Shown here: piece by piece, positions 17,090 to 26,237 of the stretch
How the letters are laid out: every line of letters starts with the position of its first letter
Numbering within the stretch: the stretch's first letter is position 1
Assembly (NCBI GenBank): GCA_021151765.1
Contig: JAGKWR010000005.1
Location: 45,556 to 109,555, forward strand
Origin: Alphaproteobacteria bacterium
Lineage (GTDB): Bacteria; Pseudomonadota; Alphaproteobacteria; Rickettsiales; UBA1997
DNA length: 64,000 nt
Reading direction: 5' to 3'
The notes under the pieces: model-generated
The model's database searches: none
Told to the model about the DNA's origin: nothing
The model's input: only the letters and a program-made list of their open reading frames with translations
Position numbers and translations under genes: made by a program

Positions 17090-18301
17090 TTAGTTAGAGA
17101 AAAGTTCTTCGAGATATTCATCAGTCATTCTTGAACGGAATGTGATGTGCTCTGCCGGATAAGGTGGAGTGAAGTCAAAATCGAAAGTGATTTTGCCCTG
17201 AGCAATTTGATCTGGTGTGTTTAGCTCAGGATTGACGAAGGCTTTACCATCAATGATTGCGCCGATGCTTTTCAGATAACGCAGATAGTTGTTAACGCCT
17301 TCCAAAACATCTTCGATATAGGTTTTGGTGATGTTACGATCCACCGCCCACAAGTGAGCTTTTAAAAGTGAATCGTTGATCATATCTGCCGTTCTTCTGG
17401 TTTGTAAGAACATCCATTTTGGATCAGCTGAAGCGGTTCTGTTTCCCCAAAGTCTGAAACCATCTTGTTGAATGATGGTGGCAATATCGTTTTCGTTTAA
17501 AAAGTTGGCAGTGCAGTTCGTATCCCCCAAAGCGAAATCAATTGGCTTAGAAATTCCAACGATTCCGTTGATTACTTGATTTGAAGGCGACCACCAAAAA
17601 CCGCGCTCATTATCTGATTTTGCAATGAGACCAGCTATTCTGGTAGATGAAGGTTTTTCAACTATCGTGTTGTTGGCTGTGTTTAAAATTTTTACCCACG
17701 GAAAAGCGGGATAAATTCTTGAGCTGCCCCAATCTTCACGATAATGAACTGCATCGGTTTTGTTAGTATTTGGGCAGTCGGCGACAATTATTGCTCTTAA
17801 TCTTTCAGCAACAGTTAGTAATTCTGCCACAACAGGATTAGCAAGATCATCGGGAGTTTGATGTGTGAATCCTGGTGCGATCAAAATTCTTGGAGTTACT
17901 GCAACTTCTGACTGCGAGGCAAGAAGAGCTGAAACGCCTTTGTATTTTCCAGTATCTTCATCAACACCCCCGACAATATCACTTAGAGTGATCTTAGTTG
18001 GATCAAGAACACCAGAAGTTTTGTGAGCGGAGTTATTTGGATCAGCAACATTAATCACAACGACCATCGCACCGGTTTGTTTGAAAATCGCATCAAGTGC
18101 TGACGGAATGCTGAAATTGGCATCAGAACCAAAAATACTCACCGCTTCTGCTGGTGAGCCTAAAATCAGAGTTGGTGTATTTACTGGTCCTTTGGAAGCT
18201 GTACCAACTAATCCAATTACTGAAGATTTAACTGTTTGTATCGGGCGCGCACCATCATCTATTTCGATGATTTCTACGCCGTGTAGAAATTGCTCGGTCA
18301 T
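17090..18301 (-). CDS. Phage tail sheath protein (gpFI)
   Basis: 403 residues. FLHGVEIIEIDDGARPIQTV is the classical sheath start. TSSVIGLVGTA-like KSSVIGLVGTASKGP, VTPRILIAPGFTHQ, the SWGSS-type DWGSSRIYPAFPWV and the C-terminal TRRTADMINDSL follow. Length and order match P2 FI. It is the contractile outer layer of the tail. Confidence 0.95.
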   Translation of the reverse strand: MTEQFLHGVEIIEIDDGARPIQTVKSSVIGLVGTASKGPVNTPTLILGSPAEAVSIFGSDANFSIPSALDAIFKQTGAMVVVINVADPNNSAHKTSGVLDPTKITLSDIVGGVDEDTGKYKGVSALLASQSEVAVTPRILIAPGFTHQTPDDLANPVVAELLTVAERLRAIIVADCPNTNKTDAVHYREDWGSSRIYPAFPWVKILNTANNTIVEKPSSTRIAGLIAKSDNERGFWWSPSNQVINGIVGISKPIDFALGDTNCTANFLNENDIATIIQQDGFRLWGNRTASADPKWMFLQTRRTADMINDSLLKAHLWAVDRNITKTYIEDVLEGVNNYLRYLKSIGAIIDGKAFVNPELNTPDQIAQGKITFDFDFTPPYPAEHITFRSRMTDEYLEELFSN

Positions 18302-18336
18302 AGTTTATTGATTTAAGTTATTGTAAAAATTGGTAG

Positions 18337-19950
18337 TTAAAGCTCTGAGCTCGCCGTCCATGAAAAGTTAAGTTCACATCCCGTATTTCTAACAGCGGCA
18401 AATCCATTAAAATCAGACCATTCAATTGAAGTAGGAAGAAAGGACCAGTTTTGCGGACCATTGGAGAAAGAAAGCGATGCAGCAGATCTTTTTTGTACTT
18501 TGTAGTTAACCCCTAAAGAAACGGCACTAGATGTTACACCAAGATAAACTTTGGCAGTGCCATATTCGTAATACCTTTGACAAAGATTGGTTTCATGTTG
18601 AATAGATCTTTGTTCAAACGCAGTAGCAATTGATCCCGCTTCAAGCTGGACACCGCAAAGTCTAAAGTTGTTGGCATTATTGTCACAGGCGTTTACTTGA
18701 TTAGCTGTCGCGAAGTATCCTCCATTTTGCCATGTATCTTTCGCTGTCTGAAGTGTTGAGCCAGCAGCCAAAGTAAAACCTAATCTTAGTCCAACGCCGT
18801 TGGTAAAATTCCAACTTCCAGAACTTGGTGATGCTGATATTGTGATAGTTTTGAATTCCCAAGTGTCGGAAGCATTAATTACATACTCAGCAACATAGCT
18901 TCTATCGTTGATTGAGTTGGTAAGATAAGCGCAATATATCCCAATCTTTGTTGCTTTAACCCAGAATGAAAGCGTGATAGTTTTTTGCGCAATTGGCAGA
19001 TAATTATAGCCTTCAATCAGATGCTCAAAAACACAAAGTTTTGAAGAGGTAATTGAAGTGTCAGCCGTTTGGCAATCTATCAAAACCGAATAATTGAATA
19101 ATCTTCCAGCTTGAGCAAAGCTCGGCACATCAGTTGACCTGCTAACATCATGCACCATTAATCCAGTTCTACTGTAATAAAAACGATCACAGCAGAAAGT
19201 GACTCCTGTTAATCCAACGAATGAAGTTCCGCGTTGCCAAACGTTGAAATCACCATTGGTAACCACATTGCGATTAGAGAAAGGATCAATAAGTCCCATC
19301 TGTCCTGCATTGGTAAAAATTGGCAATTTATTTGACGCACCTGTTAATCCGGCAAGAGCTGCAAGATTTGCAGCAAAGGCTTGAACATTTACACCAATTT
19401 GCAGTCCTAGATTATTTCGTGCTTGAGCAGCATCTGCGACATCAGAAAGGTTTGCCGCCTTCGCTAATTTTAGCGCAATTGCTGCAAAAACATTGGTCGA
19501 AAAATTTGGATCATAATTCAGATTTTCAGACTGAACTAAATTAACTTGCGGAGCACTGGCAAACGCCAGAATCATCCTGATATATAATTTTTTTCCTGAA
19601 CCGCTTGGTAAATTTGGCTTGAAGGTTTCGGGAAATTTTCCAAGTGCAAACAAAGCTCCGCTTGAGTCAAAAACCCCAACTTCGCGCACATAAAACGGAC
19701 CAACAGTTTCATTGATAACCGCTTCAACGATTAATTGATTTGGATTGCTTCCATCAATTTGAACATAAGTTAAAGTTGTTCTGTAGCGTTCATTTTGCAG
19801 AGCTGTCGCAGTTGCGCTCGGATTGTAAGAAGTTCCGTTTGAATCCCCGACTGCCAAATGCGTCAAATTAATTGGCGCACCACCAAGACTTGCCGCGGCG
19901 TGTTTTGCCAAACCGCTGTTGGTTATAATGCTGTAGTAATCTTGCGTCAT
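18337..19950 (-). CDS. Tail fiber protein, copy 1
   Basis: 537 residues. The N terminus (MTQDYYSIITNSGLAKHAAA, then LTHLAVGDSNG, FYVREVGVFD, SGKKLYIRMILAF) is the DUF3751-type attachment domain of P2 gpH-like fibres. A linker LSDVADAAQARNNLGLQ follows, then a beta-rich carbohydrate-binding-like shaft with NVWQRGTSF and TLSFWVKATKIG. It is a paralogue of the fibre at 20535-22292; the last ~70 residues differ. It should bind the host surface. Confidence 0.88.
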   Translation of the reverse strand: MTQDYYSIITNSGLAKHAAASLGGAPINLTHLAVGDSNGTSYNPSATATALQNERYRTTLTYVQIDGSNPNQLIVEAVINETVGPFYVREVGVFDSSGALFALGKFPETFKPNLPSGSGKKLYIRMILAFASAPQVNLVQSENLNYDPNFSTNVFAAIALKLAKAANLSDVADAAQARNNLGLQIGVNVQAFAANLAALAGLTGASNKLPIFTNAGQMGLIDPFSNRNVVTNGDFNVWQRGTSFVGLTGVTFCCDRFYYSRTGLMVHDVSRSTDVPSFAQAGRLFNYSVLIDCQTADTSITSSKLCVFEHLIEGYNYLPIAQKTITLSFWVKATKIGIYCAYLTNSINDRSYVAEYVINASDTWEFKTITISASPSSGSWNFTNGVGLRLGFTLAAGSTLQTAKDTWQNGGYFATANQVNACDNNANNFRLCGVQLEAGSIATAFEQRSIQHETNLCQRYYEYGTAKVYLGVTSSAVSLGVNYKVQKRSAASLSFSNGPQNWSFLPTSIEWSDFNGFAAVRNTGCELNFSWTASSEL

Positions 19951-20519
19951 TAAATGTTTTTCGACTCAAATTCTTCTAATTGAATTGCTTCCAATTCTTC
20001 GATGTTTTGTGCGTTATTTATCTTTTCTTCTATCGAACTGCTAACTTTGTAGTTGTTGTCGTTACGCTCAAAAATTCTTTGTTTTAGTAACGCTACAATT
20101 TCTGCCGTGAGTTCGATTGTTATTTTTTTGCCTTCTAAATCATTGGTAAAATAAGGCATTGATCCCTGCTCTATTGCTCTTGAGATTATTGATTCAGGAT
20201 CAGATGCAGGATTTGTCTGATGGCGATTTGTGTAAAAAAGAAAGTAAGATTCTTGACCAGTTTTATTTCCTACCTCATCAAGCAAAAAAGCTTTTAAACC
20301 AGTAATTGGTTCAACATTTTTTTGGTCACGCAGAGATTTTATTTTCGTGACTTTCTCTAATTTTTTCTGAGTTAATAAACTCTCTTTTCCGACAATTCCG
20401 CCGTCTGAAATCCATCTCTGAATTGATTGGTAATCAGAGTTTTGTTCAGCCTGTGGCACAAACATTGTTTCATTAACCAGATAGCCATTTTTTTGCTGCT
20501 CAACTTTTGTGATCTGCAT
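19950..20519 (-). CDS. Putative tail fiber assembly or fiber-associated protein
   Basis: 189 residues, lying between the two paralogous fibre genes with a 1-bp overlap to copy 1. It has MQITKVEQQKNGYLVNETMF at the start and a helical C terminus rich in E, N and I. Position suggests a fibre assembly chaperone, but family similarity is weak. A duplicated fibre-plus-chaperone block may have lost one chaperone copy. Confidence 0.5.
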   Translation of the reverse strand: MQITKVEQQKNGYLVNETMFVPQAEQNSDYQSIQRWISDGGIVGKESLLTQKKLEKVTKIKSLRDQKNVEPITGLKAFLLDEVGNKTGQESYFLFYTNRHQTNPASDPESIISRAIEQGSMPYFTNDLEGKKITIELTAEIVALLKQRIFERNDNNYKVSSSIEEKINNAQNIEELEAIQLEEFESKNI

Positions 20520-20534
20520 ACGTTTTTTTAAAAA

Positions 20535-22292
20535 TTACAATTCCGCATTAGCTTCGAAGTGAAAAACGATTCTGTTAGCATTTGACACTCCAGTAGCGCC
20601 TCTTACAGAAAATTGAGAATCGCCGACGATTTCAGCGCTGACTGTGATATCGGAAGAGACGCTTTCATTCCTAACTTGACCAACTGTTCCTCCTACTGGA
20701 TTACGAATAGTTATTGTTGGGGGACAACGCATTATTGCTCTAAGCGCAACAGTAAGGTCATAATTTGTTGCAACTGCTCTGCATGAATATGAGCCATTGG
20801 TAGTGGAAGTTCCAACCGTAGTGCCATAATCATAAGATTTTTGGTAATATCTCTGGCACAGGTTAATTTCTTGCTGAAAGCTTCTTTGTTCAAAATCAGT
20901 TGCCACAGAACCACATTCAAGCTGAATGCCACAAACCCTAAAATTATTTGCCGCATTATCACAGGCGTTAACTTGATTTGCTGTGGCGTTATAATTTCCT
21001 GGCTGCCACGAATTATTTGTTGTTTGACGAGTTGATCCGCACGCCAAAACAAAATTCATTCTGATTCCCATTCCATTAGAATAATCCCAAGTTCCCGCAG
21101 AAGGCGATGCTGTAAATGTTATGGTTTTAAATTCCCACGTGTCTGAAGCATTGATTACATATTCAGAAGTGTACGATCTATCAGTTGCTACATTTGATAG
21201 CGATGCGCAGTAAGTTCCTATTTTTGTTGCTTTAACCCAGAACGATAAAGTGATGGTTTTTTGAGCTAAAGGTAACCAGTTGAATCCTTCTATGATCTGA
21301 CCGAGGAAACAATAATCACCAGCTGAAATTGAACTTTGTATGGTTTGGCAATCAACCAAAATAGAATAATTAAATACTCTTCCAGCTTGGCTAAATGTTG
21401 GAACATCGGTTGATCTAGAAATATCGTGAACCATTGTACCAGATTTCAGATAAATCCATCTGTCTGCCGTATAAGATGCATTAACAACTGATATAAAAGA
21501 AGTGCCTCTTTGCCAGATATTTAAATCACCGTTGATGATTGCGTTTTTGTTGGAAAACAAATCGGCAACACCCATCTGACCGCTACCAGTAAAGAATGGT
21601 AATTTTTTTGCAGCACCAGTTAATCCAGCAAGCGCAGATAAATTTGCTGCAAAGGCTTGAACATTAACTCCAATTTGTAGTCCGAGATTATTTCGTGCCT
21701 GAGCAGCGTCAGCTACATCCGAAAGGTTTGCTGCTTTCGCTAATTTTTGAGCTATTGAAGTGCTAAGAGCAGAAAAACCAGAATTCAGAGTAGCGATTCC
21801 CGAGTTGATCTCATCAATCGCATCCAAAACATTCGCGTTAAAATTCGGATTATTGTTTAAATCTTCCGATTGAATCAGATTAACTTCTGGTGCATTTGCA
21901 AACCCCAAAACCATTCTGATATAAAGCCTTTTTCCTGAGCCGCTGGCAGTTGTTGATTTGAAAGTTTCAGGATATTTGCCAATCGCAAAAAGCTCTCCAT
22001 CTTCATCAAAAATTCCAACTTCGCGAATATAAAAAGAGCCAACTGTTTCGCTAATAACCGCTTCAACAATCAGTTGATTTGGATTGCTTTCATCAATTGC
22101 GACATGTGTTAAAGTTGTTCTGTAAACCTCATGCACCAAAGCAGTTTGTGCGCCATTTGGATTATAACTCGCACCATTTGAATCACCAACTGCAAGGTGA
22201 GTTAAATTTACTTGTGATGATCCTGAAATTCTTGCCGCCGCTTCCTTCAACAGACCATTATTGGTAATAAGGCTGTAGTAAGTTTGCGTCAT
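20535..22292 (-). CDS. Tail fiber protein, copy 2
   Basis: 585 residues, with the same modules as copy 1 (MTQTYYSLITNNGLLKEAAA, LTHLAVGDSNG, LSDVADAAQARNNLGLQ, NIWQRGTSF, TLSFWVKATKIG). It carries about 40 extra residues before the linker (IDEINSGIATLNSGFSALST) and an unrelated last ~90 residues. It directly follows gpI, the usual place of P2 gpH. The pair looks like a tandem duplication with divergence at the receptor-binding ends. Confidence 0.88.
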   Translation of the reverse strand: MTQTYYSLITNNGLLKEAAARISGSSQVNLTHLAVGDSNGASYNPNGAQTALVHEVYRTTLTHVAIDESNPNQLIVEAVISETVGSFYIREVGIFDEDGELFAIGKYPETFKSTTASGSGKRLYIRMVLGFANAPEVNLIQSEDLNNNPNFNANVLDAIDEINSGIATLNSGFSALSTSIAQKLAKAANLSDVADAAQARNNLGLQIGVNVQAFAANLSALAGLTGAAKKLPFFTGSGQMGVADLFSNKNAIINGDLNIWQRGTSFISVVNASYTADRWIYLKSGTMVHDISRSTDVPTFSQAGRVFNYSILVDCQTIQSSISAGDYCFLGQIIEGFNWLPLAQKTITLSFWVKATKIGTYCASLSNVATDRSYTSEYVINASDTWEFKTITFTASPSAGTWDYSNGMGIRMNFVLACGSTRQTTNNSWQPGNYNATANQVNACDNAANNFRVCGIQLECGSVATDFEQRSFQQEINLCQRYYQKSYDYGTTVGTSTTNGSYSCRAVATNYDLTVALRAIMRCPPTITIRNPVGGTVGQVRNESVSSDITVSAEIVGDSQFSVRGATGVSNANRIVFHFEANAEL

Positions 22293-22300
22293 GTGTTTTA

Positions 22301-22945
22301 TTATATTTGGGGATAAATCGTAGTAATTTCTTTAGTGATAAAAAATGCACCCAAAGTTGGTGCGTCTGATTGATTTTCTAATTCGTCATCGTGATCAAAA
22401 ATCACGGGATTAAGTGATGTAACTTCTTTGGAAATGATGATGCTGCCAATGCTTACCAAACCCATTTCTGCCGAGAGATAAGCTCTTAAACTTTCAAGGT
22501 GTGATCTAGCGTTCTTAGTGCTTTCGATAACTTTTTGAACCTGTGGCAAAATATTCACATCAAAGCCAGGTTCTCTGACATCAAAAAACACTCTAAAAAA
22601 ATATGGATCGGCGCCATATTCAAACCATTCTTCAACTTTGATGTTGGTGTAGTTGAAAACTTGCAGTGCCTTTTTAAGTGCGCCAATCGTTCCTTTTTTA
22701 CGATGTACCTCAACACTTGCTTTGATGACATTTCTGCGAATTTGTTCTGACCAACTATCACTCCAATCATCAACTGATAATGCCCAAGCAAGCCAAGGTA
22801 AAATGTGAGCTGGTGCGAGGTCAGGATTTACCACATAACGATTTAGCGTTGGCAGATCAAAAGAATCGCCAAATACAGTTTCCAAATCTCTCAATAACTG
22901 ACTTGCGTTTGGCGGTAATAAAGATTGATTAATTTCGTCACTCAT
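22301..22945 (-). CDS. Phage tail protein I (gpI)
   Basis: 214 residues. SLLPPNASQLLRDLE, then PHLLPWLAWALSVD-like AHILPWLAWALSVDDWSDSW, and RKKGTIGALKKALQ are the gpI family signatures. It connects baseplate and tail fibres. It overlaps gpJ by 8 bp. The C-terminal ~60 residues are longer than in P2 and may form a fibre-docking tail. Confidence 0.92.
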   Translation of the reverse strand: MSDEINQSLLPPNASQLLRDLETVFGDSFDLPTLNRYVVNPDLAPAHILPWLAWALSVDDWSDSWSEQIRRNVIKASVEVHRKKGTIGALKKALQVFNYTNIKVEEWFEYGADPYFFRVFFDVREPGFDVNILPQVQKVIESTKNARSHLESLRAYLSAEMGLVSIGSIIISKEVTSLNPVIFDHDDELENQSDAPTLGAFFITKEITTIYPQI

Positions 22946-23786
22946 CGACTACGATTGAGATTGTTTTGCTGTTACAATAAGCCGCTTGTTCATTAGTTGT
23001 GACAACATCAGATGTTGGATGAATCAGCTGAACTTTCTTCACACCATCAACATGAAGAGCGTCATAAATTCCTGACAGAGCTACAAGATTTCCAATTGCG
23101 TGTCGTTCATCTAAAAATTTATCCAGATCTGCTCTAGCTTCTGTTTCGACAACTGATGAAGACGGTCCCGAGTAAACTGTGATTACCGCTTCAACTACGT
23201 AATTAACTATTCCAGCACTTTGCACAGAAACTTGATCGGTAAGTGGTCTGACATCTTCCTCGCTTAATTTTTCTAAAACTGCATCAATCAATTCTTCTGA
23301 TGCAGTTCCGTTTCCAGTTTTTGAAAGAATAGTGACTAAAACTTCACCAGGGTTTGGGCTTTTAACTGAAACTGATTTAATATCGCTTGATGCAGAAAGT
23401 GCCTGGAATGTGTAAGCACCAACTGAACCTGCATTGGTGAATGCTTCAGGTGCGAGCTGAACTCGTTGTCTTAATTGGTCATCAGTTTCGCCAACGAGCT
23501 TTTGCACACCAAGTGAAGCTGCAAGATGTTCAAGATCACTTCCAGTTGCGTAAGCAAGCATTGTGGCTTTGGCTGCTTCATTAATTCTATTTCGTAAAAG
23601 CAATTCACGATAAGCGCAAACCTCCAGCAGAATCATCGCTGGATCACTCTCAAGCAAAGTTGAGTAGCTCGGATTTTTTTCTAAAAAATCGCTTAAAATA
23701 TCCTGAAAAATTGTCTCATAACTTAAGCTCTCAATCACCTTCGGTGCTGGTAATTTTGATAAATCTATTGCCGTGAAGTTGCCCAT
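22938..23786 (-). CDS. Baseplate assembly protein J (gpJ)
   Basis: 282 residues. It has IDLSKLPAPKVIESLSYETI at the start, then DPAMILLEVCAYRELLLRNR, INEAAKATMLAYATGSDLEH and LAASLGVQK, and the late segment VKKVQLIHPTSDV. These are the conserved stretches of the P2 gpJ wedge protein. It abuts gpW (shared base at 23786). Confidence 0.95.
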   Translation of the reverse strand: MGNFTAIDLSKLPAPKVIESLSYETIFQDILSDFLEKNPSYSTLLESDPAMILLEVCAYRELLLRNRINEAAKATMLAYATGSDLEHLAASLGVQKLVGETDDQLRQRVQLAPEAFTNAGSVGAYTFQALSASSDIKSVSVKSPNPGEVLVTILSKTGNGTASEELIDAVLEKLSEEDVRPLTDQVSVQSAGIVNYVVEAVITVYSGPSSSVVETEARADLDKFLDERHAIGNLVALSGIYDALHVDGVKKVQLIHPTSDVVTTNEQAAYCNSKTISIVVDE

Positions 23787-24160
23787 TAGCTGCTGCTGAT
23801 CGAAATATTTTCTAAAACTATTTTTTGTCCGTCTTTAACATAATTGCCTTCAAGATCGATGATGATTTTTCCTTTATCGATGCTTTGAAGAATTACTTGT
23901 TCAACTTCAAATCGTGGCTCCCATGTTGAAATTGCTTCAACGATGTCTGAATAAATTTCCGCAATAAGTTCGCCGTTAATTGGCTGATCAATTCTTTCAA
24001 AAAGTCGTGAACCATAATCGCGGCGCATAACTCTTGAACCAAGTGGCGTAGAAAGAATATTTGCAATCGACTGCTTTATATGAGCGATTTCTGAAATTGT
24101 TTTTCCTGTATTTACATTCATGTTGCTTTGACCTTGCTTGATCCACCAATGATCGGCCAC
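23786..24160 (-). CDS. Baseplate protein W (gp25-like)
   Basis: 124 residues. ISEIAHIKQSIANILSTPLG and SRVMRRDYGSRLFERIDQPI are the gpW/gp25 core with the EPR-type segment WEPRFEVEQV. It is a baseplate wedge component. The first ~16 residues overlap gpV. A later start at MNVNTGKTISEIAH (24121) would shorten the overlap and better match the usual length. Confidence 0.9.
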   Translation of the reverse strand: MADHWWIKQGQSNMNVNTGKTISEIAHIKQSIANILSTPLGSRVMRRDYGSRLFERIDQPINGELIAEIYSDIVEAISTWEPRFEVEQVILQSIDKGKIIIDLEGNYVKDGQKIVLENISISSS

Positions 24161-24690
24161 TCTCCGGCAGAAGAACCAGAATCAATTTTTACTTTATCGC
24201 CAACTCTGGCGACCGCATTTCCACCGCTACCACCGAGATCAACATTTCCTTTTAGAGTGATATTTGCGGCTTCAATTTGTGCATTGCCTGCAACTTTGAT
24301 GTTGGCACTTCCTTTGACATCGAGAGTTAAATTTCCGCTTGAGCGATCGAATGAAATTTTTGAACCATCGGCGAAAGTTACGCTTTGAATATTACCAGAA
24401 TTTTCAGGAGCATTGCCGCGATAAAGTGACGGCAAAATTATTCCCTGATTTAGTTCTCCACATGGAGATAAAACGATAACTTGCTCATCAATTTCAGGAG
24501 GATTCCAGTCTTTATTTGCGCCGCTATTTGCTGTTATCCATGGCAGCCAATCGGTTTCAAGATCGCCGATTTTTATTCGTGCTTTTGCTGCCTCAAAATC
24601 AATTTCAAATATCTGTCCGAGGCGAATTATATTTGCCAGCCTTCGTGCAAGATCGTTTAAATTAAAACCATCTTTTTCGCCGAAGTTCAT
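24118..24690 (-). CDS. Baseplate assembly protein V (gpV, spike)
   Basis: 190 residues. The N terminus ARRLANIIRLGQIFEIDFEA and TDWLPWITANSG is the gpV OB-like fold. SPCGELNQGIILPSLYRGNA and SISFD-like KISFDRSSGNLTLDVKGSA lead to a beta-helical spike tip. It punctures the outer membrane after sheath contraction. First gene of the baseplate block. Confidence 0.92.
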   Translation of the reverse strand: MNFGEKDGFNLNDLARRLANIIRLGQIFEIDFEAAKARIKIGDLETDWLPWITANSGANKDWNPPEIDEQVIVLSPCGELNQGIILPSLYRGNAPENSGNIQSVTFADGSKISFDRSSGNLTLDVKGSANIKVAGNAQIEAANITLKGNVDLGGSGGNAVARVGDKVKIDSGSSAGEWPIIGGSSKVKAT

Positions 24691-24740
24691 TGATCATTAT
24701 TTTGGTAAAATTGCATATTTAGGATAAAATCTACACATAG

Positions 24741-24787
24741 TTTAGGTAAAATCCTATGGAGATTTTTCCTATTTGTTCCGAAGTTAC
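24741..24787. repeat. Direct repeat copy A flanking a cargo gene
   Basis: About 80% identical over 46 bp to 25414-25459, with a 22-bp core (from AGATTTTTCC on to TTGTTCCGA) identical. AAAATC and GATTTT around CTATGGA can form a hairpin, closed further by TAGG/CCTA. Together the two copies bracket the membrane cargo gene. Confidence 0.6.
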
Positions 24788-24838
24788 ACCACAGCACTGA
24801 AACCTGAGCTATTTCCAACTCTTTCTCCAAAATCATTA

Positions 24839-25237
24839 CTAATGAGGGCGATAAAATACCATCATTGCTACTACCAAATAAACAAGGGGCGCCACAACAA
24901 TAACGGTTAATGTTCGCGCTATGATAGTAATCGTAAGAAAAGTTAATTTGGTTGCGAGGGAATCTTTCAAATTAGAAGTTTGAATCTCCGGTAATTTGTT
25001 ACAAAACTTTTTAAGAATTTTTGGTTTTAGAATAGAATATAGAATTCCTGTTAACAGAATAGATGATAAATACGAATAAAAAAAAGGTAATAACCTAGAT
25101 AAGGCAAATTGGTATAGAACAGTAAACAAACCCAAAATAAATAGGGCTGTAGAAATGCCGTAAGAAGCACGAATCAATACTTGTGTAATGTATTGATTAA
25201 GAGACAATCGTTGCAGATTTAACTGGTATCTTTTCAT
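24839..25237 (-). CDS. Cargo gene (moron): membrane protein of unknown function
   Basis: 132 residues with about four hydrophobic helices (YGISTALFILGLFTVLYQFA, LLPFFYSYLSSILLTGILY, LTFLTITIIARTLTV, VVAPLVYLVVAMMVFY), so an inner-membrane protein. It lies between the head-completion genes and gpV, where related phages have no gene, and is flanked by direct repeats A and B. It may alter the host envelope or exclude other phages. Function not recognised. Confidence 0.55.
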   Translation of the reverse strand: MKRYQLNLQRLSLNQYITQVLIRASYGISTALFILGLFTVLYQFALSRLLPFFYSYLSSILLTGILYSILKPKILKKFCNKLPEIQTSNLKDSLATKLTFLTITIIARTLTVIVVAPLVYLVVAMMVFYRPH

Positions 25238-25455
25238 TCTATTTCTGAATTTTGGGTCGTTTTGACAAAAGTAAGAAATCGTAAAAATTGTGGTGCATCA
25301 CAGAAAGAATTTAAATGAGCTACAAGCCTTTTCTATTAGCTTCAACCTACTTTGATTTTTTCATAAATTTAAGTAGTTATAAACCTAATAAATTCTGTAA
25401 ATAAGAAATAGGATTTAGGTGAAATCTTGTTTAGATTTTTCCTATTTGTTCCGAG
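25238..25455. other. Intergenic stretch upstream of the membrane cargo gene
   Basis: This 218-bp AT-rich gap has no gene. It contains most of direct repeat B at its right end and must hold the promoter of the membrane cargo gene if that gene is expressed separately. No clear -35/-10 pair was identified. Confidence 0.4.
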
Positions 25456-25459
25456 TTAC
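25414..25459. repeat. Direct repeat copy B flanking a cargo gene
   Basis: Partner of 24741-24787, in the same orientation. The stem is stronger here: AAATAGGA and TCCTATTT pair around AAATC/GATTT. The stop codon of the 65-residue gene lies inside it. Each copy thus sits just after a minus-strand gene, as a transcript-end structure or an insertion scar would. Confidence 0.6.
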
Positions 25460-25653
25460 TCATTTTTCTTAGATTTATTATTTCCTTTATCGCTATTTTT
25501 TTCTTCACCAACTTCATCTTTTTTGCGATGAATTTTTAACGCTTTTCCGTTAGTCAAAAAGTTGATTGCCTGCTTTTCTTCAAGCTCAACAACTTGTCCT
25601 TTTTTATAGTCTTGATAGTCTATGATGAATTGAATTTTGATTAAATTTTTCAT
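25456..25653 (-). CDS. Small hypothetical phage protein
   Basis: 65 residues. The first part reads IKIQFIIDYQDYKKGQVVEL, EEKQAINFLTNGKAL, a layout common in small head-region proteins of tailed phages. The tail is a lysine- and glutamate-rich low-complexity stretch. It sits after the tail-terminator-like gene. Role unknown; perhaps head completion. Confidence 0.55.
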   Translation of the reverse strand: MKNLIKIQFIIDYQDYKKGQVVELEEKQAINFLTNGKALKIHRKKDEVGEEKNSDKGNNKSKKNE

Positions 25654-25727
25654 TAGAATTTCGTGTTAATTTCAGTTGGTATTGTGCCTGAATTGTACTC
25701 ACAATTTTTTTATTTTTTTAATTGAGA

Positions 25728-25772
25728 GAGTTTCAAATTACTTGGCAGCAAAGCTGTCTGCGTCATTTGTCA
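25728..25772 (-). repeat. Dispersed palindromic repeat, copy 1
   Basis: Read on the minus strand it runs TGACAAATGACGCAG, then stem GACAGC-TTT-GCTGCC, then AGTAATTTG. It matches 34853-34895 except for paired changes in the stem: GGCAGC/GCTGTC here and GGAGC/GCTCC there. The outer arms CAAAT/ATTTG also pair. It supplies the stop codon and 3' end of the gene at 25770-26237. Confidence 0.65.
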
Positions 25773-26237
25773 GGGTTGTTGATTGCTTGTGTAGTAAGTG
25801 ATCGAGTAAGTTAATCGCGCCGCGCCGTAGATTTTGCTGCCTTCAATTGACACATCCATTTCTGTTGATTTCAGTTTCACAACATCCGCTTTTCGTGTCG
25901 GCATTTCAAAACCATCAAGCGCGTCTTCAATCTGCTTTGAGATTTTATCTAACGAGTCATCAACTTGCTCGTTACCAAGCACCACAGCTTCAATTGCAAC
26001 TTCAAGCTCACGCTTGGTTGCACCATATCCATCAGTTGCAAATCGTTCTTCGATGATATTTTCATTTCTGGTGTAAATCAGAATCGCTGGTAAGAACTGA
26101 TCAAACAAAGGTTTGGAACGGCTGCCGTAAATTTTATCTCCGGCATCTGTTAGAAAATTATCATCAACTTTGGTTTTTAATCTATCGACCAAAGCCTGTC
26201 TAATCGCTGCCCTTATATTTTCACTGGGATGACTCAT
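25770..26237 (-). CDS. Putative tail terminator / minor tail protein
   Basis: 155 residues. IRAAIRQALVDRLKTKV, LPAILIYTRNENI and ELEVAIEAVVLG resemble the lambda gpU / gpZ type of head-tail completion proteins in alphaproteobacterial prophages. LTYSITYYTSN closes the domain. It lies 3' of the connector-like gene with a 17-bp overlap, and its stop lies in palindromic repeat copy 1. Confidence 0.6.
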   Translation of the reverse strand: MSHPSENIRAAIRQALVDRLKTKVDDNFLTDAGDKIYGSRSKPLFDQFLPAILIYTRNENIIEERFATDGYGATKRELEVAIEAVVLGNEQVDDSLDKISKQIEDALDGFEMPTRKADVVKLKSTEMDVSIEGSKIYGAARLTYSITYYTSNQQP

